Source: Dellaglioa algida DSM 15638
Lineage (GTDB): Bacteria > Bacillota > Bacilli > Lactobacillales > Lactobacillaceae
Direction: 5' to 3'
Assembly (NCBI RefSeq): GCF_001434695.1
Contig: NZ_AZDI01000002.1
Coordinates: forward strand, 124,001-188,000
Length of the DNA: 64,000 nt
Shown here: piece after piece, positions 16,445-24,590 of the stretch
Position numbering within the stretch: the first letter of the stretch is position 1
How the letters are laid out: each line of letters opens with the position of its first letter
Notes under the pieces: model-generated
What the model saw: only the letters and a program-made list of their open reading frames with translations
Databases searched by the model: none
What the model was told of the DNA's origin: nothing
Program-made: the position numbers and the translations under genes

Positions 16445-17059
16445 ATGACAACAACCATTCTTTCTGGAGTTACAGCTTATATTTCCACAAGTATTGATTA
16501 TTTAGTTATCTTAATGATTATTTTTGGCCGAATTAAAAAGTCAAAGGCATTCACATATGTGTACTTAGGAGACATCTTGGGTACAACTGTTTTGGTCTCC
16601 GCCGCATTATTTATTAGTTTTATTCTTGGGTTAATACCAGATCCCTGGATTTTAGGATTGCTGGGATTTATTCCGATTGTTATGGGAATCATGGTCATCA
16701 TCAATGACGAAGATGATGGCGAAGAATCGGTTAATAAACAACTGCACGCGAGTGGTAAGGCTAGAATTATTATTGATGTAGCGTTAATAACAATTATTAC
16801 ATGTGGAGCAGATAATATTGGTATTTATGTACCATTCTTTGTAACGTTAACAATGAGTCAATTAATTATTGTTTTAATTACTTTTTTCTTTATGATGACT
16901 TTATTTTGTATCATGGGTTATTTTTTTGGTAAGATACCATTAATTGCTAAAGCTTTTGATAAATATGGCCGATGGATTACGGCTGCGGTGTATATTATCT
17001 TAGGACTATATATTGTTTACGAGAATGGTACCTTCGAGAAATTATTATCATTTATATAA
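16445..17059 (+). CDS. CadD-family cation (cadmium-resistance type) transporter
   Basis: A 204-residue membrane protein with five to six hydrophobic segments matching the CadD family: TTTILSGVTAYISTSIDYLV at the start, LGDILGTTVLVSAAL, and the conserved TCGADNIGIYVPFF motif of segment four. A hydrophilic acidic loop (NDEDDGEESV) sits in the middle. CadD proteins export or sequester Cd(II) and are often paired with ArsR-type sensors; chromosomal lactobacillar copies have no proven substrate. The gene follows the PBP pair by about 50 bases. It may be under the CzrA-like sensor encoded upstream, although the pair is interrupted by wall genes. Confidence 0.85.
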   Translation: MTTTILSGVTAYISTSIDYLVILMIIFGRIKKSKAFTYVYLGDILGTTVLVSAALFISFILGLIPDPWILGLLGFIPIVMGIMVIINDEDDGEESVNKQLHASGKARIIIDVALITIITCGADNIGIYVPFFVTLTMSQLIIVLITFFFMMTLFCIMGYFFGKIPLIAKAFDKYGRWITAAVYIILGLYIVYENGTFEKLLSFI

Positions 17060-17154
17060 ACTCAAAGAAAAGACTAAAAAAAATCATATTATTTGATTAT
17101 AATGATTGTTAAAGGTCAGATATGGGTATTTTAAAGTGAAAAATGGAGAATAAT

Positions 17155-17880
17155 ATGAAATTATTAATGGTAGAGGACAATAAAGCAGTTTCCGAAATGA
17201 TGTCGATGTTTTTCCAAAAAGAAAATTGGGACGTTAAATACGCTTATGATGGTAATGATGCAGTTGCCATGTTTAATGAGGATCCAAATGGCTGGGATAT
17301 TGTGACGCTTGATTTGAATTTGCCGGGAATGGATGGAATGCAGGTTAGTTCAGCAATCCGCAAGGTTTCGGCTAACGTACCAATCATTATACTAACAGCT
17401 CGCGACACAGAAAGTGATCAAGTCCTTGGTCTAGAAATGGGTGCGGACGATTACGTCACGAAGCCATTTAGTCCTATCACGTTAATTGCCAGAATTAAGG
17501 CGCTCCACCGTCGTGCAGAAAAACCGAGTGTTGGGACTGATGATGAAAGAGAAGATGATAGTAATCATTTTGATATTGAAACGGCACACTTCAAATTAAG
17601 TACGGCCCGCCGAGAGGCTTACCTGGAAGACGTGTTAATTGATGAATTAACACCGAAAGAGTTCGATTTATTGAAGACGTTAGCGAATAAACCAAAACAA
17701 GTTTTTTCTCGAGAAAAATTATTAGAATTAGTTTGGAATTATGAATTTTTCGGTGATGAACGAACGGTTGATGCACACATTAAAAAATTACGTCAAAAAA
17801 TTGAAAAAGTTGGCCCTCAAGTCATTCAAACAGTTTGGGGCGTCGGCTACAAATTTGATGATTCAGGAGCTGGTCACTAA
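17155..17880 (+). CDS. OmpR/PhoB-family response regulator
   Basis: A 241-residue two-component regulator. The receiver domain begins MKLLMVEDNKAV, the phosphorylated aspartate is Asp53 in TLDLNLPGMDG, the conserved Thr is in ILTAR and Lys in VTKPF. The C-terminal winged helix (about residues 135-235) includes ELTPKEFDLLKTLA and RTVDAHIKKLRQKI. I prefer ATG 17155, 5 bases behind GGAGA; an in-frame ATG at 17143 is the alternative. The stop overlaps the kinase start by one base, so the two are co-translated. The gene lies directly upstream of the dlt operon, an order like DltRS/CiaRH-type systems that control D-alanylation, so dlt is a likely target (inference). Confidence 0.9.
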   Translation: MKLLMVEDNKAVSEMMSMFFQKENWDVKYAYDGNDAVAMFNEDPNGWDIVTLDLNLPGMDGMQVSSAIRKVSANVPIIILTARDTESDQVLGLEMGADDYVTKPFSPITLIARIKALHRRAEKPSVGTDDEREDDSNHFDIETAHFKLSTARREAYLEDVLIDELTPKEFDLLKTLANKPKQVFSREKLLELVWNYEFFGDERTVDAHIKKLRQKIEKVGPQVIQTVWGVGYKFDDSGAGH

Positions 17881-19340
17881 TGAAGTTACTTTACCAACAA
17901 ATGTTAGCATTTTTCGCGGTTATTATTACATTGGTATTAGTATTTGGGGCTTTATTTCTAAACTTTACAAGCGACATGGTGTATAAAAATACATGGACGC
18001 AGTTAGAGGGCTATTCAGATAGCTTGATGTCGGAATCAATGGTTTTAAAGACTGCTGATTCGAAAACAGAATTTAACTTAAATTTAAATAATTTAAGAAA
18101 TGCTGAATCGATTTTAAAAACACAAAATGTTCGGTTTACAATTTATACGAAGAAATCCAAAATTATCTATCCTTATAACGCGGTTCAAGATAATATAACG
18201 AAAGAACAGTGGGCTCAGTTAGAAAAAGGCGAGGTTGTTCATCGTACTCCTCACGCAAATAGGCAATTAAAAACTGATATGAAGGCAATCAGTATGACGG
18301 ATATTTTAAAGCCTTACTTTTATAATGGAAAATTGTATGCTGTTATATCAGTCGGAGCAAGTGTATCTAATATTCAAGCTAATATGAATCAAATGACTCG
18401 CAATTTAGTTATTGCGTTTATTGTGTCCGTGATTGCCGGAATTATTTTAAGTTATCTTCTAGCACGATATTCTGTCTCTAGAATTAATCGACTTAGAAGG
18501 GCAACACGAATGGTTGCTGATGGTAATTTTGATGTTCATATTGAAAGTAGACATCGGGATGAAATAGATGATTTAGCACAAGATTTTGATGGCATGGTTT
18601 CCTCGCTTAAAGAATCCGAAAAAGAAATAAAGCGTCAGGAAGATCGGCGCAGACAATTTATGGCGGACGCCGCGCACGAGATGCGGACGCCCCTTACAAC
18701 GATTAATGGTTTGCTTGAGGGGTTGGCCTATGATGCAATTCCTGAAGAAAGCAAGGGTAAGAGTATTGAATTAATGCGAAGTGAAACGAAACGTTTAATT
18801 CGCTTAGTTAACGAAAATTTAGATTATGAAAAAATTCGAACAAATCAAATTACGCTTGCGCCAAGCACATTTGATTCAGTTGTTGTGATTAACAATATTG
18901 TTGAGCAATTAACAAAAAAATCGGTTGAAGCTAATGATCAAATTGAATTGAGCGTTCCTAAAAATTTAATGGTCTTCGCTGATTACGATCGGTTCGTTCA
19001 AGTCATATTTAATATTACTCAAAATGCAATTCAGTTCACCGAATCTGGTACGATTCACATTTCTGCCGAACGTGGCTATCACGAAAGTATTTTCAGGATT
19101 ACTGATTCGGGTATTGGTATGACAGAAGATCAGTTGAAAAATATTTGGGAACGTTATTATAAAGCAGACCCATCTCGGAAAAATACCAAGTATGGTGAAT
19201 CTGGATTAGGTTTATCGATTGTTCATCAATTAATGCAATTGCATAATGGAAAAGTGGAAGTAGTAAGCTCTGAAGGAAAAGGGACGACATTCATGTTGAC
19301 GTTTCCGGACCAGGATGAATCATTATTAATAAATAATTAA
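17880..19340 (+). CDS. Sensor histidine kinase (HAMP, HisKA, HATPase_c)
   Basis: A 486-residue membrane kinase. Membrane segments are near residues 8-28 and 172-192, enclosing an extracellular sensing region of about 140 residues. Then come HAMP, a dimerisation domain with phospho-acceptor His266 in DAAHEMRTPLTTINGLL, and an ATPase domain with the N box (NITQNAIQF), G1 (DSGIGMT) and G2 (GESGLGLSIV). AGGAGC precedes the ATG, which overlaps the response-regulator stop. It presumably senses envelope stress or cationic peptides, judging by the dlt genes downstream. A terminator follows immediately. Confidence 0.92.
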   Translation: MKLLYQQMLAFFAVIITLVLVFGALFLNFTSDMVYKNTWTQLEGYSDSLMSESMVLKTADSKTEFNLNLNNLRNAESILKTQNVRFTIYTKKSKIIYPYNAVQDNITKEQWAQLEKGEVVHRTPHANRQLKTDMKAISMTDILKPYFYNGKLYAVISVGASVSNIQANMNQMTRNLVIAFIVSVIAGIILSYLLARYSVSRINRLRRATRMVADGNFDVHIESRHRDEIDDLAQDFDGMVSSLKESEKEIKRQEDRRRQFMADAAHEMRTPLTTINGLLEGLAYDAIPEESKGKSIELMRSETKRLIRLVNENLDYEKIRTNQITLAPSTFDSVVVINNIVEQLTKKSVEANDQIELSVPKNLMVFADYDRFVQVIFNITQNAIQFTESGTIHISAERGYHESIFRITDSGIGMTEDQLKNIWERYYKADPSRKNTKYGESGLGLSIVHQLMQLHNGKVEVVSSEGKGTTFMLTFPDQDESLLINN

Positions 19341-19380
19341 GAAACAATTTCTTTTATCTAAAAAGAGATTGTTCTTTTTT
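19339..19380 (+). terminator. Terminator after the two-component operon
   Basis: AAGAAACAATTTCTTTT paired with AAAAGAGATTGTTC, then six T. Confidence 0.8.
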
Positions 19381-19407
19381 GTGATATCGATTAAATTCTG
19401 TTATACT
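19379..19407 (+). promoter_or_regulatory. Candidate dlt operon promoter
   Basis: TTGTGA (19379-19384), 17-base spacer, and an extended -10 TGTTATACT with TATACT at 19402-19407. The resulting leader to dltX is about 175 bases. A second possible -10 (TATACT, 19555-19560) lies closer to dltX but has no good -35. Confidence 0.5.
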
Positions 19408-19495
19408 AAAAAACGGTCAATTATTATATTACTAATGAGAACTAATAGCGTATTTTGAGTGCGAATAATGCCATTTTACCGGCGTTTATCTTGAT

Positions 19496-19538
19496 GTTAC
19501 AAAACTGTTAGATTAACATAACGAAGTTGTATGTTAGA
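19496..19538 (+). promoter_or_regulatory. Repeated GTTA elements upstream of dltX (possible regulator site)
   Basis: GTTAC at 19496 and GTTAG at 19507 are 11 bases apart, and a further TGTTAGA at 19532 repeats the one at 19506. An imperfect inverted repeat AACATAAC/GTTGTATGTT lies between them. OmpR-type regulators bind direct repeats at about one helical turn, so this is a candidate site for the neighbouring regulator. Chance is possible in such AT-rich DNA. Confidence 0.3.
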
Positions 19539-19588
19539 CAAAAAAAATTAAGTGTATACTGTATTAATTTAATAAGGGAGTGATAACT

Positions 19589-19738
19589 ATGAGTCAAAAA
19601 TGGCATGATTTAAAAGAAAATGAAATTTTTATGTTTATTGTTCGAACGACCTTTTATTTTATCGTATTGGCGATGTTAGTCTATCTGTATTCATTCAGGG
19701 GTATAAGTAACGGTACATTTATCTATAATGAATTTTAG
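19589..19738 (+). CDS. dltX: DltX, teichoic acid D-alanylation-associated microprotein
   Basis: A 49-residue single-span membrane protein that starts MSQKWHDLKENEIFMFIVR and ends FRGISNGTFIYNEF. The length, the membrane segment at about residues 17-37 and the C-terminal FxYNEF-like end match DltX (PF12459). DltX is part of the Dlt pathway and is thought to carry D-alanine during transfer to teichoic acid. It has an AAGGGAGTG ribosome site and lies 17 bases before dltA, the usual dltXABCD order. Confidence 0.9.
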   Translation: MSQKWHDLKENEIFMFIVRTTFYFIVLAMLVYLYSFRGISNGTFIYNEF

Positions 19739-19755
19739 AGGGGAAGCGAAAAAAA

Positions 19756-21285
19756 TTGATAAAAAATGTAATTAAACAAATTGATATGGTTGCAACGTCT
19801 GATCCAACTCGCATTGTTTATAACAATTTGGGTGAGACGAATACTTATCAACAATTAAAAGAAAAATCTGACGCGCTAGCGTCGCATATTATTGAATTAG
19901 ACTTAGATAAAAAATCACCAATTATGGTGTATGGTAATCAAAAGTTCGAGATGTTAGTTGCCTTTATGGGTAGTGTTAAAGCTGGACACGCATATATTCC
20001 AATCGATTCACATTCACCAGCCGAACGTTTGGAAGAAATTCAAAATATTGCAAAACCGGCTGCTTGTATAGCTATTGCGGAATTACCAGAAATTGAACTT
20101 AGTGTTCCCGTAATTTCACATACTAAATTAGTAGAAATCATTGAAAATGGACAAGGAACTGTAGCTCCTGATCCTAGTCTCCAAGTTCAGGGTAATGACA
20201 ACTTTTATATTATCTTCACGTCGGGTACGACTGGACAGCCTAAGGGAGTTCAGATTAGTCATGATAATTTAATCAGTTACGTAAACTGGATGATAGACGA
20301 CTTTTCTTTGCCAGAACGTCCTAATATCTTATCGCAGGCGCCATATTCATTTGATTTATCTGTCATGGATGTGTACCCAGCATTAACTATGGGTGGTCAA
20401 TTATCTGTTTTACCGCAAGAAGTTACGGATAACTTTAAAGTTCTTTTTCAAACGTTACCTACTTTAGACCTCCAAGTTTGGGTTTCTACACCATCATTCA
20501 TGGATATTTGTTTATTGGAACCAACGTTTGATGCGGATCATTTACCTGATCTCAGCCGCTTTTTATTTTGCGGTGAGGAACTAACGCATAAAACTGCTTC
20601 GGCATTGAAGAAAAGATTCCCAATGGCCAAGATATTTAACACATACGGACCAACTGAAGCAACAGTTGCAGTCTCAAGTGTTGAGATTACGAACGATATT
20701 TTAGAAGCATACCCACGATTACCAATTGGTTATTCAAAAGCTGATACAAAAATGACTGTGGTTAATTCGAAAAATGAAGTAGTTCCAAATGGAGACGAAG
20801 GAGAGCTAATCATTATCGGACCTAGCGTTTCAAAAGGATATATTAATAATCCTGATAAAACGGCTAGTGCCTTTTTCGAAATGGACGGTGGGAATGCATA
20901 TCGAACAGGAGATGCGGCTACCATAAGTTCTGATGGAATGCTTTTGTATCGAGGCCGAATTGATTTCCAAGTTAAACTTCATGGATACCGGATCGAATTA
21001 GAAGAAGTTGATCATCACGTGTCATCGGCTCCTTACGTAAAACAGGCAATTACGATTCCGAAATATGATAAGGACCACAAAGTTTCTCAATTGATTGCAT
21101 ACGTTGTACAAAAAGAGCACCCATTTGACCGTGATATCGAATTGACGGCTGCAATTAAAAAAGATATGGCTGAGACGACAATGTCATATATGATTCCGCA
21201 AAAATTTGTTTACGTTGATGCTTTGCCATTAACGCAAAATGGAAAAATCGATCGGAAAAAATTAATTAATGAGGTGAATGCCTAA
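19756..21285 (+). CDS. dltA: D-alanine--poly(phosphoribitol/glycerol) ligase (D-alanine:carrier ligase)
   Basis: A 509-residue adenylation enzyme. The P-loop-like motif FTSGTTGQPKGVQISHDN lies near residue 155, followed by FNTYGPTEATVAV, YRTGD and the C-terminal catalytic lysine in LTQNGKIDRKKL. It activates D-alanine with ATP and loads it onto the phosphopantetheine arm of DltC in the cytoplasm. The start is TTG at 19756, supported by GAGGGGAAG 9 bases upstream. Its stop overlaps the dltB start (TAATG), so dltA and dltB are translationally coupled. Confidence 0.97.
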   Translation: MIKNVIKQIDMVATSDPTRIVYNNLGETNTYQQLKEKSDALASHIIELDLDKKSPIMVYGNQKFEMLVAFMGSVKAGHAYIPIDSHSPAERLEEIQNIAKPAACIAIAELPEIELSVPVISHTKLVEIIENGQGTVAPDPSLQVQGNDNFYIIFTSGTTGQPKGVQISHDNLISYVNWMIDDFSLPERPNILSQAPYSFDLSVMDVYPALTMGGQLSVLPQEVTDNFKVLFQTLPTLDLQVWVSTPSFMDICLLEPTFDADHLPDLSRFLFCGEELTHKTASALKKRFPMAKIFNTYGPTEATVAVSSVEITNDILEAYPRLPIGYSKADTKMTVVNSKNEVVPNGDEGELIIIGPSVSKGYINNPDKTASAFFEMDGGNAYRTGDAATISSDGMLLYRGRIDFQVKLHGYRIELEEVDHHVSSAPYVKQAITIPKYDKDHKVSQLIAYVVQKEHPFDRDIELTAAIKKDMAETTMSYMIPQKFVYVDALPLTQNGKIDRKKLINEVNA

Positions 21286-22481
21286 TGGTATCGTTCCAAC
21301 CTTATGTTAATCCAATTTATTTTTTGTATCTTATTGCGTTTTTAATCCCGATTATTATCGGAATCTTAAATGGCAAACGATTTAGAGTATATGAAACAAT
21401 CATTTCATTGTTATTTATCTGTCTGATATTTGGTGGACCTAAACTTCACGAAGGATTTAATTTAATCTTATATATCATTTTTGAAGTTTTGATGATTGGG
21501 TTGTACATGCGATATCGTAGTAAACATAATCAAACATGGGTTTTTGTTGTGGCGGTTCTTTTAGCAATTTCACCATTATCAATTGTGAAAATTACGCCGG
21601 CAATTAATAACGGGATACCATCAATTATCGGTTTCTTAGGAATTAGTTACCTCACATTTAAGGCTGTTCAAATGATTATGGAATCACGGGATGGTAGTAT
21701 TAAAAAGTTTGATTTAATGCTCACACTACAATTTTTATTGTTTTTTCCAACAATTTCTTCAGGACCAATTGATCGTTACAGACGATTTGTTAAAGATTAT
21801 CAGAACGTACCAAGCCAAGAAAAATACTTGGAAATGCTACAAAAGGGGATTTTCTATATTTTCCAAGGATTTTTATATAAGTTCTTATTAGCATATCTCT
21901 TTGGTACGGTGTTATTACCACCAATTGCTCATGCCGCATTGCAACATGGCGGTATGTCATGGGCATTAGTTGGCTATATGTACACATACAGCATGGATCT
22001 ATTTTTTGATTTTGCTGGTTATAGCTTATTCGCGGTCGGTATTAGTTACTTTATGGGAATTGAAACACCAATGAACTTCAATAAACCTTTTATCTCGCAT
22101 AATATTAAGGATTTTTGGAATCGTTGGCATATGACGCTCTCGTTTTGGTTCCGTGATTATGTTTATATGAGACTGGTCTTTTTCATGATGAAACATAAAT
22201 TAATTAAGAGTCGAATAACGACAGCCATTGTTGGTTATTTTGCTTTATTTTTACTGATGGGATTCTGGCATGGAGTAACCTGGTACTATATCGCATACGG
22301 TTTATTTCATGCAATTGCCATTGTGATTAATGATACTTGGCTCAGATTTAAAAAGAAACACAAAGGCAGTATTCCAAGTAATAAATTAACTGAAATTTTT
22401 GCAATTTTCATTACGTTTAACGTGGTTTGCCTTAGTTTCTTAATTTTTTCAGGATTTTTAGATAAACTGTTTTTTTCATAA
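21285..22481 (+). CDS. dltB: D-alanyl transfer membrane protein DltB (MBOAT)
   Basis: A 398-residue polytopic membrane-bound O-acyltransferase. MBOAT landmarks are FWNRWHMTLSFWFRDYVYM and the catalytic-histidine segment LLMGFWHGVTWYYIAYG. It takes D-alanine from DltC and passes it across the membrane for attachment to teichoic acid. It overlaps dltA by one base and lies 30 bases before dltC. Length and motifs are normal for the family. Confidence 0.97.
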   Translation: MVSFQPYVNPIYFLYLIAFLIPIIIGILNGKRFRVYETIISLLFICLIFGGPKLHEGFNLILYIIFEVLMIGLYMRYRSKHNQTWVFVVAVLLAISPLSIVKITPAINNGIPSIIGFLGISYLTFKAVQMIMESRDGSIKKFDLMLTLQFLLFFPTISSGPIDRYRRFVKDYQNVPSQEKYLEMLQKGIFYIFQGFLYKFLLAYLFGTVLLPPIAHAALQHGGMSWALVGYMYTYSMDLFFDFAGYSLFAVGISYFMGIETPMNFNKPFISHNIKDFWNRWHMTLSFWFRDYVYMRLVFFMMKHKLIKSRITTAIVGYFALFLLMGFWHGVTWYYIAYGLFHAIAIVINDTWLRFKKKHKGSIPSNKLTEIFAIFITFNVVCLSFLIFSGFLDKLFFS

Positions 22482-22511
22482 AATAATTAATTAACTTAAA
22501 GGAGAATTAAG

Positions 22512-22748
22512 ATGAATACAAAAGATAAAGTTTTAGAAATTTTAGAAAACACAACAGATAGCGCCGAGGTTAGAAATAATTTGGATATAAACATTTTTGA
22601 TGAAGGTTTATTAGATTCAATGGGGTCAATTCAATTAATTCTAGAATTACAAAATGAATTGGGCATCGATATTCCAATCTCAGAGTTTGAACGTTCTGAA
22701 TGGGCAACACCAAATCTAATTATTGCAAAAGTAGAAAGCATGATCTAA
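22512..22748 (+). CDS. dltC: D-alanyl carrier protein
   Basis: A 78-residue acyl-carrier-like protein. Ser36 in LLDSMGS is the phosphopantetheine attachment site, and the helix after it (LILELQNELGIDIPISEF) is typical of DltC. It accepts D-alanine from DltA. AAAGGAG precedes the ATG, and the stop directly abuts dltD. Confidence 0.97.
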   Translation: MNTKDKVLEILENTTDSAEVRNNLDINIFDEGLLDSMGSIQLILELQNELGIDIPISEFERSEWATPNLIIAKVESMI

Positions 22749-23993
22749 ATGGGATTGAAAAAGAAGTTATTCATGATTATTGGGCCTGTTATTTTGGCAA
22801 TCATTTTAATAGTTGTCATCTTACTCGCACCAGTCAAATATAATTTCAGTTCCGCAAAAACTGAAGAAAAAGCTGCAGTATCCCAATCTAAAAACATTTT
22901 AGGTGGTTCCGTCATTCGACAACAAGCGTTAGAGGATGGTTACGTTCCATTTATTGGTTCGTCTGAATATTCACGAATGGATTCGATGCATCCTTCGGTT
23001 TTAGCAAAAAAATATAATCGTTCATATCGACCATTCTTAATGGGAACGGGTGGTACGCAATCTCTCACCCATTACTTCGATTTACAAGGCATAAAAGATC
23101 AAATTAAAAATAAAAAGGCAGTATTTATTGTATCACCTCAATGGTTTGTTCCAGGTGGTGTCAGTAAACAAGCTTTCAATATGTTCTACTCACCATTGCA
23201 GACAACGGAGTGGTTATTATCCGCAAATGCTAAAACTGAGTCAGACCAATACGCGGCCAAAAGATTCATCGCTTTGATGTCTGATGGAGGCAATGAGTCT
23301 ATATTGAAGGCAATGCAAAAAATTGCCGATGGAGAATCTTTATCTGGGACTGATACTAATATATTCCGCATGAAGTTAACAATTTTACAGCATGAAGATG
23401 AGTTGTTTTCGGGATTCTCTGTACCTAATAGGATGCAACTTATCGACAGACAAACTAGAAACCTACCTGCTAAGTATGATTTAGCAACATTGGATGTTCT
23501 TGCAGGTAGATTTGGTGCTAAGGGAACGACTAATAATGATTTTGGAATTCAAAATAGTTATTGGACGGATAGGCATTTGGATGGAAAAGGTAAATTTGCA
23601 GGTAAACAGGCTAAGTTAAATTACGACCGTTCTGTTGAATTTTCAGATTTCCAATTGGTTTTAAATCAATTTTCTAAAGAACATACGAATGTTTTATTCA
23701 TCATTCCACCTGTTAATAAACGTTGGTCGGAATATACGGGATTATCAGCAGAAATGTTGAAAAATAATGCAACTAAAATTACGGAACAACTAAAATCTCA
23801 AGGCTTTGATCATGTTGCAGATTTTAGCAAACGTGGTAACGAAAAATATTTTATGGCTGATACGATTCATTTAGGCTGGAAGGGCTGGGTAGCCGTTGAT
23901 CGATACGTGAACCCATTCTTAACGCAAAAACAGGCTAAACCTGATTATCACATGGACGACTATTATTACTCAAAGGATTGGCAACAAGAATAA
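22749..23993 (+). CDS. dltD: D-alanyl-lipoteichoic acid biosynthesis protein DltD
   Basis: A 414-residue protein with one N-terminal membrane anchor and an extracellular SGNH-like hydrolase/transferase domain. Visible landmarks are FIGSSEYSRMD (catalytic serine region), GTGGTQSL and the C-terminal DTIHLGWKGW that supplies the catalytic Asp-His pair. It acts outside the membrane in the last D-alanylation step. It is the last gene of the operon, followed by a strong bidirectional terminator. Confidence 0.96.
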   Translation: MGLKKKLFMIIGPVILAIILIVVILLAPVKYNFSSAKTEEKAAVSQSKNILGGSVIRQQALEDGYVPFIGSSEYSRMDSMHPSVLAKKYNRSYRPFLMGTGGTQSLTHYFDLQGIKDQIKNKKAVFIVSPQWFVPGGVSKQAFNMFYSPLQTTEWLLSANAKTESDQYAAKRFIALMSDGGNESILKAMQKIADGESLSGTDTNIFRMKLTILQHEDELFSGFSVPNRMQLIDRQTRNLPAKYDLATLDVLAGRFGAKGTTNNDFGIQNSYWTDRHLDGKGKFAGKQAKLNYDRSVEFSDFQLVLNQFSKEHTNVLFIIPPVNKRWSEYTGLSAEMLKNNATKITEQLKSQGFDHVADFSKRGNEKYFMADTIHLGWKGWVAVDRYVNPFLTQKQAKPDYHMDDYYYSKDWQQE

Positions 23994-23996
23994 CGA

Positions 23997-24039
23997 AAAT
24001 AGACTTACATTGCGAGTTATCGCAATGTAAGTCTATTTT
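23997..24039. terminator. Strong bidirectional terminator after dltD
   Basis: A nearly perfect 19-bp stem (AAAATAGACTTACATTGCG with its complement) separates dltD from the leftward pseudo-ATPase gene. Confidence 0.9.
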
Positions 24040-24590
24040 ATTAGAGGGGATTTATTGAAGGGCGTAACCTGAGGTTGAGTAAGTAATTCTGGCTGATTTG
24101 TGGTAATAATAATACGAAGATTCAGTTGAAAGGTTAATTCTGTGACGAAATCAATGAAAAATCTTGTTTCCGTTATTGAAAAAGTGTCTATTAAATTTGT
24201 TAAAATAATTATAGAATTATTATTTAAAACTGCTCTGAATAACAAAATAATCGCTCTATCCATCTGATTTAAGGATGTAATTTTCTTATCCATAAAATTT
24301 GGTGAGTGACGGTTAAAATGATGTCCATAAATCAATTTAGAAATAATACTCTTTTCCTCTTTTTTATAATTTTTTTGCGTCAAACTCATATTTTGAGTGA
24401 CAGTTAAATAAGGTACCAAGAGTTTAAGATCATCTACAGTGACTAGTTCAATCAGTTTTGAGTGAAGAAGATTTTGATCCAAGAGTTGATTGGTGAACTC
24501 GGATGACTGATCTAAAACGATTGAAACTGAATTGGTAGGAAATATCTTTTCTACGAGATCACTCATTTTGTTACGCTTTTTTATCTGCAT
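24033..24590 (-). CDS. Degenerate ABC ATPase-like protein (catalytic motifs lost)
   Basis: A 185-residue protein that lines up by eye with MacB/LolD-type ATPases, but every catalytic motif is altered. SIVLDQSSEFTNQLL stands where Walker A should be (no GKS/T). KLLVPYLTVTQNMSL resembles the Q-loop-to-coupling-helix region. ITSLNQMDRAIILLFRAVL replaces the LSGGQ signature. IIILTNLIDTFS replaces Walker B (Asp-Glu replaced by Asn-Leu). ITTNQPELL replaces the switch-histidine region with Asn. The frame is intact, has a strong AAAGGAGG ribosome site and overlaps the permease gene by 20 bases, so it looks expressed and not merely decayed. It probably binds the permease without hydrolysing ATP (inference). 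Confidence 0.6.
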   Translation of the reverse strand: MQIKKRNKMSDLVEKIFPTNSVSIVLDQSSEFTNQLLDQNLLHSKLIELVTVDDLKLLVPYLTVTQNMSLTQKNYKKEEKSIISKLIYGHHFNRHSPNFMDKKITSLNQMDRAIILLFRAVLNNNSIIILTNLIDTFSITETRFFIDFVTELTFQLNLRIIITTNQPELLTQPQVTPFNKSPLIK

